From Neobacillus niacini (lineage in GTDB: Bacteria > Bacillota > Bacilli > Bacillales > Cytobacillaceae), in the NCBI RefSeq assembly GCF_030817595.1, contig NZ_JAUSZN010000001.1, forward strand, positions 5,454,001-5,518,000: a DNA stretch of 64,000 bases. The letters are read 5' to 3'. Below are positions 47,605 to 57,368 of this stretch, one piece after another (the stretch's first letter is position 1; every line of letters starts with the position of its first letter). A program made the translations under genes and the position numbers. The notes under the pieces are model-generated. The model was not told the origin of the DNA, made no database searches, and saw only the letters and a program-made list of their open reading frames with translations.

Positions 47605-47641
47605 AAAAATCCTTGCAAAAATATGCAAGGATTTTTTTATT
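47605..47641. terminator. Bidirectional terminator GDH/yuzA
   Basis: Arms AAAATCCTTGCA / TGCAAGGATTTT, then T. Confidence 0.9.
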
Positions 47642-47870
47642 ATCGTGTTGTGTCTGTTTGTGGTTCTCTAACATGCTGCTCATTTGGCTTGAACAGCAAT
47701 CCTAGGTTAATAAGTCCAGCTATTCCGACTAACCCATATATAATTCTAGAAAGAGCTGAATTATCGCCAAATATGGCTTCAACTAAATTAAATCCAAAAA
47801 AACCAATTAATCCCCAGTTTATAGCACCAATGATTGTCAGGATTAGAGCAATTCTTTGAATTGTACTCAA
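47640..47870 (-). CDS. yuzA: DUF378 membrane protein YuzA
   Basis: A 76-residue protein with two membrane segments (ALILTIIGAINWGLIGFFGF and IIYGLVGIAGLINLGLLF). INWGL and YGLVG are DUF378 marks. The function is unknown. TTG start behind AGGAGG. Convergent to the glutamate dehydrogenase gene. Confidence 0.87.
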   Translation of the reverse strand: MSTIQRIALILTIIGAINWGLIGFFGFNLVEAIFGDNSALSRIIYGLVGIAGLINLGLLFKPNEQHVREPQTDTTR

Positions 47871-47999
47871 GGTAAATTCCTCCTATCAATATACTTTCAA
47901 TAATAGGTTGCTAAAATTGGAATGAAATATTCATCTGTTTAACCTTTGCAAAATATTTTTTTTTCAATAATAATGGGATGTGGAAAGGATGTGCATAGC

Positions 48000-49163
48000 A
48001 TGCAAAATTTTACCTTTTGGAATCCAACCAAATTAATTTTTGGAAAAGGACAGCTTGAACAATTAAAATCTGAAGTCCCTCGTTATGGAAAGAAAGTGCT
48101 TGTGGTTTACGGCGGTGGCAGCATTAAGCGCAGCGGTCTTTATGACAATGTAATTAACTTGTTGAATGAAATCGACGCACAAGTGTTTGAATTGCCTGGA
48201 GTTGAACCGAATCCGCGGATTACAACAGCCCGTAAAGGGGTGGAAATCTGTAAAAACGAAGGGATCGATATACTCTTAGCTGTTGGCGGCGGCAGTGTTA
48301 TTGACTGTACGAAGTTAATTGCAGCAGGTGCAAAGTATGACGGTGACGCTTGGGACCTGGTTACAAGAAAAGCGGCTGTAAATGAAGCATTGCCATTTGG
48401 GACAGTCCTTACATTAGCGGCTACTGGTTCAGAAATGAACTCAGGCTCCGTTATTACCAATTGGGAGACAAATGAAAAATATGGGTGGGGAAGTCCGTTT
48501 ACGTTCCCGAAATTCTCGATTTTGGATCCTGTACATACTTTTTCCGTTCCACGGGATCAAACCATATATGGAATTGTCGATATGATGTCCCATGTTTTAG
48601 AGCATTATTTTCATTTGGAAGAGAATACATTATTCCAGGATCGTATGTGTGAATCATTACTCATTACGGTTATGGAAACAGCACCTAAATTGCTTGAAAA
48701 TCTCGAAAGCTATGAACATCGAGCTACCATCCTTTATAGCGGAACAATGGCTTTAAACGGTATCTTAAATATGGGCTATCGAGGTGATTGGGCTACACAT
48801 AATCTAGAACATGCCGTATCAGCGGTTTATGATATCCCACATGGCGGAGGTCTTGCAATTTTATTCCCACACTGGATGAAACATAACCTTAAGGTAAAAC
48901 CAGAGCGTTTTAAACAGCTTGCTGTAAGAGTCTTTGGGGTGAATCCAGAAGGAAAAACTGCTGAAGAAGCAGGCCTTGAAGGAATACAAAAATTACGTGA
49001 ATACTGGAACAGTATCGGTGCACCAGAGCGACTAGCAGACTATAATATCGATGACAGCAAACTAGAACTCATGGTAGACAGAGCAATGGTCTACGGCGAA
49101 TTCGGAAACTTTACAAAACTTAATAGAGAAGACGTGTTAGCCATTTATCGTGAGTCACTTTAA
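48000..49163 (+). CDS. yugJ: Iron-containing alcohol dehydrogenase YugJ
   Basis: A 387-residue butanol-dehydrogenase-like enzyme. Dinucleotide-binding [15 protein letters not shown] and the metal-binding stretch [26 protein letters not shown] with His residues are visible. It should interconvert aldehydes and alcohols with NAD(P)H. ATG 48000 fits GGAAAGGATG; a longer reading from 47946 has no site. A poor terminator and a repeat follow. Confidence 0.91.
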   Translation: MQNFTFWNPTKLIFGKGQLEQLKSEVPRYGKKVLVVYGGGSIKRSGLYDNVINLLNEIDAQVFELPGVEPNPRITTARKGVEICKNEGIDILLAVGGGSVIDCTKLIAAGAKYDGDAWDLVTRKAAVNEALPFGTVLTLAATGSEMNSGSVITNWETNEKYGWGSPFTFPKFSILDPVHTFSVPRDQTIYGIVDMMSHVLEHYFHLEENTLFQDRMCESLLITVMETAPKLLENLESYEHRATILYSGTMALNGILNMGYRGDWATHNLEHAVSAVYDIPHGGGLAILFPHWMKHNLKVKPERFKQLAVRVFGVNPEGKTAEEAGLEGIQKLREYWNSIGAPERLADYNIDDSKLELMVDRAMVYGEFGNFTKLNREDVLAIYRESL

Positions 49164-49203
49164 ACAGAAGACTATTTTAAACGTTAAATGTTGATTTTGC
49201 ACC

Positions 49204-49457
49204 CTGTTGATTGGAGCGGAAGGCACGAAGACTCCTCGAAAATGCTATCGCATTTTCTTCGTGCGTGGGCAGATTCGAGGAAGTAAATCAATGTCCTGCG
49301 GGAGTACGGGGCTGGGGAGACCCCACAGGCGCTTCAGCGCCGAGGAGGCTCCCCGGCACGCCCTAAGGTGCGCGAAGTGACTCGTGACAGGCAAAGACCG
49401 CCTGTCCCTGCGGTGATTATTCAAAGAAGCTTTCCTTAGTGGAGCGGAAATCAACAG
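49204..49457. repeat. CTGTTGATT-ended GC-rich repeat, copy 3 (opposite orientation)
   Basis: A 254-bp copy, reverse to copies 1 and 2. It has the shared module of copy 2 (at 49385-49440) and a further insert at about 49236-49292 that contains its own inverted pair (CTCGAAAATGC with GCATTTTCTTCG). It fills most of the 49164-49648 gap. No gene is visible. Confidence 0.87.
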
Positions 49458-49482
49458 GCCAATTTAACAAAGCTATTCAAAA

Positions 49483-49519
49483 CGGAACGGGCACTTTTTG
49501 GTGTTCGTTTCTTTTTTTC
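49483..49519 (+). terminator. Possible terminator downstream of yugJ and the repeat
   Basis: GAACGGGCAC pairs loosely with GTGTTCGTTTC, then seven T. Confidence 0.5.
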
Positions 49520-49648
49520 GACAAAATCTGATGAATGTAAAAAAAATGGCGAAAATGGGTACGCTTACAAGGGGAGCCCCTTCTTGATAATCTGTCCAGC
49601 ATTCGTTAAAGTGAGAATTGAAAATAAATTTATTGGAGGACTACATAC

Positions 49649-50995
49649 ATGACACACATACGTTTTGATTATTCAAAAGCGTTAACCTTCTTCGCAGAGC
49701 ATGAAATTACATACTTACGTGATGCCGTAAAGGTTGCACATCACTCGCTTCATGAGCAGACAGGTGCAGGAAGTGACTTTTTAGGCTGGATTGACCTTCC
49801 AACAAACTACGATAAAGAAGAGTTCTCACGCATTAAAAAAGCGGCGGAAAAAATTAAATCCGATTCAGATGTTCTTTTAGTAATCGGAATTGGCGGTTCC
49901 TATTTAGGAGCAAGAGCGGCAATTGAAATGTTGCAGCATAGCTTCTACAATGCCCTTCCAAAAGAGAAGCGTAAAACACCTCAAATTATATTTGTAGGTA
50001 ATAACATTAGTTCCACATATATGAGAGATGTTATGGACCTGCTTGATGGAAAAGACTTCTCAGTAAATGTTATTTCAAAGTCAGGAACAACAACAGAGCC
50101 TGCGATTGCCTTTAGGATCTTCCGTAAGCTTCTTGAGGAGAAATATGGTGTCGAAGAAGCACGTAAGAGAATATATGCTACAACGGACAAGGCAAGAGGT
50201 GCACTGAAGACTTTAGCCACCGAAGAAGGTTATGAATCATTTGTGATTGCCGATGATATTGGCGGACGTTACTCTGTACTTACAGCGGTAGGATTATTGC
50301 CAATTGCTGTCAGTGGGGCTGATATTGATAAAATGATGCAGGGGGCTGCGAAAGCACAAGAAGAGTACAGCACTTCTGAGCTTGAAGAAAACCAAGCCTA
50401 CCAATATGCGGCTGTAAGAAATGCGCTTTATAATAAAGGAAAAACAATCGAAATGCTAATCAATTACGAGCCTGGACTTCAGTACTTTTCTGAATGGTGG
50501 AAGCAGTTATTCGGAGAGAGTGAAGGAAAAGACCAAAAAGGTATCTACCCTTCTTCAGCTAACTTCTCAACCGATTTACATTCTTTAGGACAATATGTAC
50601 AAGAAGGTCGTCGTGATTTGTTCGAAACTGTCATTAAGGTTGAAAAACCACGCCATGAATTGACGATTGAAGAAGCTGAAAGTGATTTAGATGGTTTAAA
50701 TTATCTTGCAGGACAATCCGTAGACTTTGTAAACAATAAAGCATTCCAAGGTACCATGCTTGCACATACAGATGGAGGCGTACCAAATTTAATCGTATCT
50801 ATTCCTGAAATGGATGAATACACATTTGGCTACCTCGTCTATTTCTTCGAAAAGGCATGTGCAATGAGTGGATATTTACTAGGCGTAAATCCTTTCGACC
50901 AGCCGGGGGTCGAGGCTTACAAAGTAAACATGTTCGCCTTGTTAGGAAAGCCAGGATTTGAAGAGAAGAAAGCAGAACTTGAAAGAAGACTTTAA
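49649..50995 (+). CDS. pgi: Glucose-6-phosphate isomerase
   Basis: A 448-residue PGI of the shorter Gram-positive type. Substrate motifs [27 protein letters not shown] and [16 protein letters not shown] are clear. It interconverts glucose-6-phosphate and fructose-6-phosphate in glycolysis. GGAGGAC precedes the ATG. Confidence 0.96.
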   Translation: MTHIRFDYSKALTFFAEHEITYLRDAVKVAHHSLHEQTGAGSDFLGWIDLPTNYDKEEFSRIKKAAEKIKSDSDVLLVIGIGGSYLGARAAIEMLQHSFYNALPKEKRKTPQIIFVGNNISSTYMRDVMDLLDGKDFSVNVISKSGTTTEPAIAFRIFRKLLEEKYGVEEARKRIYATTDKARGALKTLATEEGYESFVIADDIGGRYSVLTAVGLLPIAVSGADIDKMMQGAAKAQEEYSTSELEENQAYQYAAVRNALYNKGKTIEMLINYEPGLQYFSEWWKQLFGESEGKDQKGIYPSSANFSTDLHSLGQYVQEGRRDLFETVIKVEKPRHELTIEEAESDLDGLNYLAGQSVDFVNNKAFQGTMLAHTDGGVPNLIVSIPEMDEYTFGYLVYFFEKACAMSGYLLGVNPFDQPGVEAYKVNMFALLGKPGFEEKKAELERRL

Positions 50996-50997
50996 TA

Positions 50998-51037
50998 AAA
51001 AAATAGAGTACTGAGAAATTCAGTACTCTATTTTTTG
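50998..51037 (+). terminator. Terminator after pgi
   Basis: Arms AAATAGAGTACTGA / TCAGTACTCTATTT, a 14-bp stem, then T-run. Confidence 0.9.
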
Positions 51038-51083
51038 TTTTTTGGGAAAACTAATAAATAATGATGAAAAAGGGGGCTGTATG

Positions 51084-51488
51084 ATGATTGAAATACCATC
51101 AAGTGTAGAAGGTAAACAGTTTGATTTGTATAAGCTCGAACAAATGCTAAAGCCAATCGGATATTCAATCGGAGGTAACTGGGATTATGATCACGGTGCC
51201 TTTGATTACAAAATAAATGATGAAGTGGGCTATCAGTTTTTAAGGCTGCCGTTTTCAGCCATAGATGGTCAGTTAGATGCACACAACTGTAGAGTAGAGC
51301 TTGGAAGGCCATTCCTGTTGTCTCATAAGTATCAAATCGGCCTTGATGACCATATCAGTGCAGGGACCTTAAATCAGTTCTCTGAACCCGTGGATAAGGA
51401 TGCCAGTTTTCCTGAACAGTATATTGAAACAGGAAAAGTTCTTGTCAAAGAACTTGAATCGATATTGAGTTCTGACCAACTCTCGTAG
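51084..51488 (+). CDS. yugN: YugN family protein
   Basis: A 134-residue soluble protein with a Tyr/Asp-rich part (SIGGNWDYDHGAFDYKI) and YQFLRLPFSAIDG. It follows pgi as yugN does in B. subtilis. No function known. Two adjacent ATGs exist at 51081 and 51084; AGGGGG favours 51084. Confidence 0.8.
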   Translation: MIEIPSSVEGKQFDLYKLEQMLKPIGYSIGGNWDYDHGAFDYKINDEVGYQFLRLPFSAIDGQLDAHNCRVELGRPFLLSHKYQIGLDDHISAGTLNQFSEPVDKDASFPEQYIETGKVLVKELESILSSDQLS

Positions 51489-51626
51489 AAGGTGAATATT
51501 GTACTAGTATAATGTTCACGAAAATTACAAATATTTTTATGTAGACTACTTGTTTTAAAGTGAAAAATTTCCTAAATTAAGGTTAATAATATAAATGTGT
51601 TATAAACATGAAAAGAGGTCAGAGCC

Positions 51627-51791
51627 GTGGAGACGAGCATGAACTATTTGTTATCTGATATTGAAAAAACCAGAATTGAAATGATTGAATTAGCTCAACA
51701 ATATGGATATTCAAACCCAAATGTTGTTCAATGCAGCCAAAAGCTCGATTTTCTTTTAAATGTTTTCGAAAATAAACAGATAAATCACTAA
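51627..51791 (+). CDS. Spo0E-like aspartyl-phosphate phosphatase family small protein
   Basis: A 54-residue protein: METSMNYLLSDIEKTRIEMIEL, then QCSQKLDFLLNVFE. SQxLD and the two helices match the Spo0E family, whose members dephosphorylate Spo0A~P and delay sporulation. AGAGGT fits GTG at 51627; ATG at 51639 is 19 bases from it. It has its own terminator. Confidence 0.85.
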   Translation: METSMNYLLSDIEKTRIEMIELAQQYGYSNPNVVQCSQKLDFLLNVFENKQINH

Positions 51792-51797
51792 ATCAAT

Positions 51798-51836
51798 AAA
51801 AAATACCTTCCATTAATCGGGAAGGTATTTTTTTTG
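51798..51836 (+). terminator. Terminator after the Spo0E-like gene
   Basis: Arms AAAATACCTTCC / GGAAGGTATTTT, then T. Confidence 0.88.
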
Positions 51837-51934
51837 ACCGTTCGTTTAGGAAAACTAATGTTTAAAAGGAATAATTTCCTTCCCATATGCAAACTTTATT
51901 AAACAAGAGAAAGAAGGCTTACGAGGTGTAATGA

Positions 51935-53608
51935 GTGTTCACTGATAAGAAAAAAGAGCTAAGATGGATCCTTTTTGCTTTGCTAATTTTAACACTATAT
52001 CTCTCCCCACTCTTTATTCTCCAAGAAAATGCTCATATACGTGTTCATGATAACTTGGATTCGAATTTAGCATGGTACAAAGTTCTTGCAAAGAGTGGTC
52101 AAATGTTTGGGGATGTGGATGCCGTTATACCCCAAATTATTAACGGGGTACCAAGAAATGCATTTGGAACGGAATACAGTATTATCGTGTGGCTTTATGC
52201 GTTGTTTCCAACCATGATTGCTTATGGTCTCAGTCAAGCCTTAACCAGGGTTGTGGCATTTATAGGAATGTATTTACTCTTAAAAAAGCATTTCCTTCCT
52301 GGCGAAAAATGGGGATTCCTGCAAGTATGTGTTTCGCTGGCATTTGCCTTAACCCCCTTTTGGCCATCAGGAATGCTTAGTACCTTGGGAATGCCGCTCG
52401 CACTGTGGGCTTTCCTTAATATCCGAAATGGAGACGGCACTAAAAAAGATTACCTTGTACTTACGTTAATTCCTTTTTACGCTAGCATTGTCTTAGGTTT
52501 TTTCTTTTTCTTAAGCGCAATGGGAATCTTTTGGCTCGTCGATGTTCTTAGAGGAAAAGGATGGAATCTGCGTTTCTTTTTATCTATTGCCTATATGACT
52601 TGTATTTTTATGCTCGTTGAATATCGATTGGTTAATTCCTTTTTGTTTTCGACGGAACCAAACAGCCGCGATGAATACTTTCATGCATACTTACCCCTAT
52701 GGAGAGTAGTTAGGCTGACCATTAAAAATTATGTTTTAGGACATACGCATGTAATGACTGTACACGGACTGTTTATTCTGCCTGTCATGTTCATAGCACT
52801 TTATTTTGTTTATTCCAATAAACTTTGGAAACAGGAAAAGCTTTTTGTCTTTTTATTTGGATTAAATTTTTTGTTATCACTATGGTATGCATTTTGGTTT
52901 TATAAAGGCTGGTTACCTTTAACGAAGAGATTTCATTTTATGGACACCTTCAATTTTGCCCGTTATCACTTTTTAAGACCAATGGTCATTTATGCCGGTT
53001 TTGCCCTATCCTTAAGAATTCTTACACTTCAAGGGCGCAGCTGGGCAAATACGGCCAAATGGTTTGCGATCGCACAAATTCTATTGCTTTGTTTATTTAA
53101 CGATGAGATTATCTATCACAAAAAACCCTCAGTAGGAGAATTTTATGCCGAGGAACTATTTTCAGAGATAAAAGAACACATTGGTGATGAACAAAAAAAT
53201 TACCGGGTGGCCAGTATTGGCATTCATCCGGCGATATCCCAGTATAACGGCTTTTATACATTGGATACCTATAATAACTTTTATCCATTATCCTATAAAC
53301 ACCAATTTAGGAAAATAATTGATGCGGAGTTGGCGAAAAATAAAACAATCCGCAAATACTTTGATCAATGGGGTGGCCGCTGTTACCTGTTTACTTCACA
53401 GCTTGGAAAAAAATATATGATTAAAAAAGACTCCAAACGGAAATTAAAGAATCTGCAATTAAATACGGCTGTATTTAAAGAAATGGGTGGTAAATACATA
53501 CTATCTGCACTGCCTATTGCTAACTCAGAGAGGATTCAACTAAAACTGGATAAGGTATTTGAATCGAAACAATCTGCATGGAAGATTTATTTATACAAGA
53601 CTTTGTAA
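51935..53608 (+). CDS. ykoS: Polytopic membrane protein, YkoS-like (DUF6044)
   Basis: A 557-residue membrane protein with about 11 hydrophobic spans in the first 370 residues and a soluble C-terminal region. The early loop HIRVHDNLDSNLAWYK is like YfhO/GT-C glycosyltransferase loops, so it may move sugar from a lipid carrier to the cell envelope. It starts at GTG with GAGGTG upstream and lies 19 bases before the GT2 gene, as ykoS and ykoT do in B. subtilis. Confidence 0.78.
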   Translation: MFTDKKKELRWILFALLILTLYLSPLFILQENAHIRVHDNLDSNLAWYKVLAKSGQMFGDVDAVIPQIINGVPRNAFGTEYSIIVWLYALFPTMIAYGLSQALTRVVAFIGMYLLLKKHFLPGEKWGFLQVCVSLAFALTPFWPSGMLSTLGMPLALWAFLNIRNGDGTKKDYLVLTLIPFYASIVLGFFFFLSAMGIFWLVDVLRGKGWNLRFFLSIAYMTCIFMLVEYRLVNSFLFSTEPNSRDEYFHAYLPLWRVVRLTIKNYVLGHTHVMTVHGLFILPVMFIALYFVYSNKLWKQEKLFVFLFGLNFLLSLWYAFWFYKGWLPLTKRFHFMDTFNFARYHFLRPMVIYAGFALSLRILTLQGRSWANTAKWFAIAQILLLCLFNDEIIYHKKPSVGEFYAEELFSEIKEHIGDEQKNYRVASIGIHPAISQYNGFYTLDTYNNFYPLSYKHQFRKIIDAELAKNKTIRKYFDQWGGRCYLFTSQLGKKYMIKKDSKRKLKNLQLNTAVFKEMGGKYILSALPIANSERIQLKLDKVFESKQSAWKIYLYKTL

Positions 53609-53627
53609 ACATCGGGGGTTATAACGG

Positions 53628-54665
53628 ATGATTGAACCTGTCCTGACGATTGTTGTGCCTTGTTATAATGAAGAAGAAGTATTACCTGAAACCATTAATC
53701 AGCTCGACCAGCTTGTAAAACAATTAATAAGCGAACAGCTCGTTTCTAACACAACGAAGATCTTGTTTGTGGATGATGGGAGTAAGGACCGAACCTGGGA
53801 AATGATTTATAAAGCAGGATTAAGAAATGAGCATGTCCGAGGTTTAAAATTATCAAGAAATGTGGGGCACCAAAATGCTTTATTAGCAGGCTTATTCGCT
53901 GCGAAGGACTCTTCAGATTGTGTTGTCTCTATCGATGCTGACCTACAAGATGACATTGCGGTTATTCGTGAATTTATCCATAAATTTAATGAAGGCAATG
54001 AGATTGTTTACGGCGTCCGAAAGCGCAGGGATAGTGATACTATTTTTAAGCGGAGCACTGCTCAAGGTTTTTATAAGATGATGAAAAAAATGGGTGTCGA
54101 TCTTGTTTATAACCATGCAGATTTTCGCTTAATGAGTAAACGGGCAGTATTGGAATTAGAGGGTTTTAAAGAAGTAAATCTTTTTTTACGAGGAATTGTT
54201 CCACTCCTCGGATTTCGTTCAGATATCGTCTACTACGATCGTAAAGAAAGACAAGCAGGTGAAACGAAGTATCCGTTAAAAAAGATGCTTGCGTTTGCTT
54301 TTGACGGCATTACATCCTTTTCTGTTTCGCCGATTCGGTTTGTCTTGTTTATCGGGTTTATTTCCTTTTTCCTAAGTCTGTTATTCGGCTTATATTTCTT
54401 AATGTTAAAGGCACTAGGGGAAACCCAAACAGGCTGGACGTCGCTGATTACTTCTATCTGGTTAATCGGCGGCTTACAATTGATTGCGATTGGGCTAATA
54501 GGAGAATATATAGGAAAAATTTATAAAGAATCAAAACAACGGCCAAAATTTATTATTGATATTGATACCTTCTCACTGCCAGCTCCCCGCCATCATTTAA
54601 TCAGAGATAGAGATGAACAGGAGTTTTATAAAATGGAGCATAGAAAATTATCTGAAACAAACTAA
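53628..54665 (+). CDS. ykoT: GT2 glycosyltransferase, YkoT-like (polyprenyl-phosphate sugar transferase)
   Basis: A 345-residue GT2 enzyme. The nucleotide-sugar stretch is VVPCYNEEEVLPETI with LFVDDGSKDRTW, and the DxD-like SIDADLQDD. The C-terminus has two membrane spans (about 235-300), as in GtrB and DPM-like enzymes that load a sugar on undecaprenyl phosphate. It likely supplies the donor to the YkoS-like protein. Confidence 0.9.
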   Translation: MIEPVLTIVVPCYNEEEVLPETINQLDQLVKQLISEQLVSNTTKILFVDDGSKDRTWEMIYKAGLRNEHVRGLKLSRNVGHQNALLAGLFAAKDSSDCVVSIDADLQDDIAVIREFIHKFNEGNEIVYGVRKRRDSDTIFKRSTAQGFYKMMKKMGVDLVYNHADFRLMSKRAVLELEGFKEVNLFLRGIVPLLGFRSDIVYYDRKERQAGETKYPLKKMLAFAFDGITSFSVSPIRFVLFIGFISFFLSLLFGLYFLMLKALGETQTGWTSLITSIWLIGGLQLIAIGLIGEYIGKIYKESKQRPKFIIDIDTFSLPAPRHHLIRDRDEQEFYKMEHRKLSETN

Positions 54666-54689
54666 TTCCGATACCCAAGTCCCTTTAGA

Positions 54690-54723
54690 GAGTTTTCTTA
54701 ATTAAAGAAGACTCTTTTTTTGA
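54690..54723 (+). terminator. Terminator after ykoT
   Basis: Arms AGAGTTTTCTT / AAGAAGACTCT with a small mismatch, then T-run. Confidence 0.78.
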
Positions 54724-54801
54724 AATAAAAGTGGTACAAACCCTCTTTCCTGAATAAAAATTGATAGACAGGCTTCTATTAAGATTCAGGGAGAGATTAC
54801 A

Positions 54802-55428
54802 ATGAATGTATTTTTGAGTTATATTTTACTAGGATTGTCACTTGCTGCTCCGATTGGTCCCATTAATGCGGCTCAAATTGATAAGGGAATTAGACATGGT
54901 TTTATGCATTCATGGCTTATTGGGGTAGGGGCTGTAGTAGCAGATGGTGTTTATATGTTGGTTGTTTATATGGGAGTTGTACATTTTCTTGAAACTCCTT
55001 TTATGAAGACTTTTTTGTGGTTATTTGGCTGCTTTGTTTTAATGTATACAGGAATTGAAACCATGCTTTCGGCAAATAAGGTGAAAATCGGAGAAAATAG
55101 GAAGGATGAACCACTAGTAAAATCTTTTTTATCCGGTTTCTTTATGTCGATATCCAATCCGTTGACGATTTTATTTTGGCTAGGAATTTATGGCTCTGTT
55201 CTTGCCAAGACAGCGGCGACCTATGAAACGAGTCAGTTAATCCTTTATAGCAGTGCCATCTTTATCGGATTACTACTATGGGATATCACAATGGCAGGTA
55301 TTGCGAGTAATTTCCGTAAATATTTAACTTCCCGGCTGCTTGTGGGGATTTCACTTTTATCGGGAATATCATTGATTGGATTTGGTATTTACTTTGGGTT
55401 TCAAGCATTCAATGTATTATTTGGATAA
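54802..55428 (+). CDS. LysE-family exporter
   Basis: A 208-residue membrane protein with six hydrophobic spans. The family start LSLAAPIGPINAAQI and ISNPLTILFWLGIYGS are present. The substrate (amino acid or similar) cannot be told. AGGGAGAG lies before the ATG. Convergent to the APC permease. Confidence 0.88.
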   Translation: MNVFLSYILLGLSLAAPIGPINAAQIDKGIRHGFMHSWLIGVGAVVADGVYMLVVYMGVVHFLETPFMKTFLWLFGCFVLMYTGIETMLSANKVKIGENRKDEPLVKSFLSGFFMSISNPLTILFWLGIYGSVLAKTAATYETSQLILYSSAIFIGLLLWDITMAGIASNFRKYLTSRLLVGISLLSGISLIGFGIYFGFQAFNVLFG

Positions 55429-55429
55429 C

Positions 55430-55458
55430 AAAAAAAGCCAGCATAACAAACGCTGGCA
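55430..55458 (-). terminator. Terminator of the APC permease gene
   Basis: On the minus strand GCCAGC...GCTGGC, then TTTTTTT. It can also act weakly for the LysE gene. Confidence 0.82.
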
Positions 55459-55467
55459 ATCAGTATT

Positions 55468-56829
55468 TTAAGCGGTCGGCCAAGGACTAAAGACCTTTCC
55501 TTTTTTCTTTTTCTTTTTCCATTTAAGATTCATGATCAAGGTTATGCAGCCAATAATACCAACGAATGCTAGGCTGATAAAGAAGCCTGGCCTGCTTGTG
55601 CCATGGAATAAAGTACCGCTGACTGCGATTAATATGAACAATATACCTAATGAGTATTTTATTTTATCCTTCGCTGTGACCTCTAATAGTTTCCATGATG
55701 ATGCTAAAATAAATATCCAATTGTAGAGAAGCATGAGCCCTGCAGCAGTGGTAATGTACTCATACACTTGCCCCGGCATCAATAATGCACATACAATCGA
55801 TGCTGATATACCAAGTACGGTAATGAGCAAAGTAGGGATTGGAACCTTTAATTTTCCTTGTTTGCAAAATAAACCAGGTGCGTCTCCTTCTTCAGAGAGT
55901 GTCACAAGGATGCTGGTAACAGCAAAAAGGGATGCTACCATGGTTGAAAATCCGGCAATAATTAAAGCTGCGTTAAAAAGATGTGGAATAAACGTTAAAT
56001 TGTAATTATCTAATGCGTTAACGAAAGGACTTTTCTCGCCATTAAATTGATTCCAAGGCACCATTAAGACAGCGAGACCAATTGAGAGCATGTAGATAAT
56101 CATAAGGGTTAATAACATTACTTTTCCTGCCTTTGGAGCTTCCTTGGGATCTTTTAACTGTGTAGCCATTAACCCTAATATTTCAATCCCGCCAAATGCA
56201 TAAAAGGCAAAAATTACACCAGACCATAATCCTAAAACACCGTGTGGGATTAAGTCCTTCTGGCTATCAGGATATTGAATTGGTCTCTCTCCATCGATAA
56301 CACCGAATATCGCCAGTAAAGCAATAATCACGAACATTAGTATCGCTGCTATTTTTAAAATTGCCAGAACATTCTCTAGTTTGTTTAGGATACTTACTCC
56401 GATTAGGACCACAACAAGTCCTAGCATGGCATAAATACCAGCAAAAACCCAAAGTGGAATTTTTGGAAACCAGAAACGGGAGAAAATGGATAGCGCAGTC
56501 ATTTGACTTCCCATAATTAATACTTCTGACATCCAGTAAACCCATCCGCTGCTAAAACCTGCCCATCTGCCGAAAGCTTTTTTCGCATAGGAACGAAAAC
56601 CGCCTTTTAAAGGTTCTTGAGCTGTCATCTTTGCAAGGGCATCGAAAACAAAATAGGTTCCAGCAGCTGCAAGAATGAAGGCGATTAAAATGGCCGGTCC
56701 AGTCATTTTTATGGCGATGCTTGAGCCTAGAAAAAATCCTGTACCGATTGTGCACCCCACCCCAAATAATGAAAGCTGCCACCACTTCATATTGCCTTTT
56801 TCTTTTGCCCCGCTACTCGACTTTCCCAT
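55468..56829 (-). CDS. APC-family amino acid permease
   Basis: A 453-residue permease with about 12 spans. It starts MKWWQLSLFGVGCTIGTGFFLGSSIAI after a short hydrophilic part; GxGCTIGTGFFLG is the TM1 substrate motif of the family. The C-tail has a lysine run (KWKKKKKKGK). The substrate is not clear. Its ATG overlaps the end of a small gene at 56813-56986 by 17 bases, and GGGAG lies before it. Confidence 0.91.
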   Translation of the reverse strand: MGKSSSGAKEKGNMKWWQLSLFGVGCTIGTGFFLGSSIAIKMTGPAILIAFILAAAGTYFVFDALAKMTAQEPLKGGFRSYAKKAFGRWAGFSSGWVYWMSEVLIMGSQMTALSIFSRFWFPKIPLWVFAGIYAMLGLVVVLIGVSILNKLENVLAILKIAAILMFVIIALLAIFGVIDGERPIQYPDSQKDLIPHGVLGLWSGVIFAFYAFGGIEILGLMATQLKDPKEAPKAGKVMLLTLMIIYMLSIGLAVLMVPWNQFNGEKSPFVNALDNYNLTFIPHLFNAALIIAGFSTMVASLFAVTSILVTLSEEGDAPGLFCKQGKLKVPIPTLLITVLGISASIVCALLMPGQVYEYITTAAGLMLLYNWIFILASSWKLLEVTAKDKIKYSLGILFILIAVSGTLFHGTSRPGFFISLAFVGIIGCITLIMNLKWKKKKKKGKVFSPWPTA

Positions 56830-56986
56830 TAGTGCTTCTCCCAGTTGCTCCTACCGTTTTATCTGTAATTTCCTGATTATTATAGTCAGGGTCATTCTTT
56901 CCACGCTGCCGATTGGCACCGCCTAAATATACACTTTGATGTTCTTGCTGTTCTTTTCTGAATTTATTAAAATTTTCATTTACCAT
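56813..56986 (-). CDS. Small hydrophilic protein overlapping the APC permease start
   Basis: A 57-residue protein: MVNENFNKFRKEQQEHQSVY, then LGGANRQRGKNDPDYNNQEI and a tail with TDKTVGATGRSTNGKVE. ATG with AGGGGAC upstream. Its stop lies 17 bases inside the permease frame. It is polar and probably disordered, like small Bacillus spore or stress proteins. No family is recognised. Confidence 0.75.
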   Translation of the reverse strand: MVNENFNKFRKEQQEHQSVYLGGANRQRGKNDPDYNNQEITDKTVGATGRSTNGKVE

Positions 56987-57011
56987 GTATGTCCCCTCAT
57001 TTCCTTTCTAA

Positions 57012-57162
57012 TGTCTAGCTCCAGCGCCCTAGCGGCTAGTGTCCGTTGCTCTCCGCCCTACGATAAGTCAAGCACGAATGCGCCTACGGCTCTTCGTGTT
57101 TCCTTTATCTCAGTTGGAGCCTTCTAGGCCATACGCCGCTGAACAGGGAGCTTGCGCTTTTC
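57012..57162. repeat. GTCTAGCTCCAGCGCC-type repeat
   Basis: A 151-bp GC-rich stretch starting TGTCTAGCTCCAGCGCCCTA and ending GCTTGCGCTTTTC. It has the look of a dispersed Bacillaceae intergenic repeat. It is not similar to the CTGTTGATT repeats. It occupies most of 56987-57368; the rest is AT-rich with no gene. Confidence 0.65.
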
Positions 57163-57368
57163 CTAATATCTTTCTATATGTTAAGATACACGCTCACAAA
57201 AAACTTATTCAGCAAGTTCATAAGTGCAATTTAGGATTTTGTTGGAATCATGAAATTCATTACATAATCGCCGCCTAAATCAATGAAAATAAAAAGGTAC
57301 TAGATAAAGTTGAAATAGATAAAATCGGCGAAAAAGAAAAGCAATAAACCTTGAAAGGGGTTAATTAT

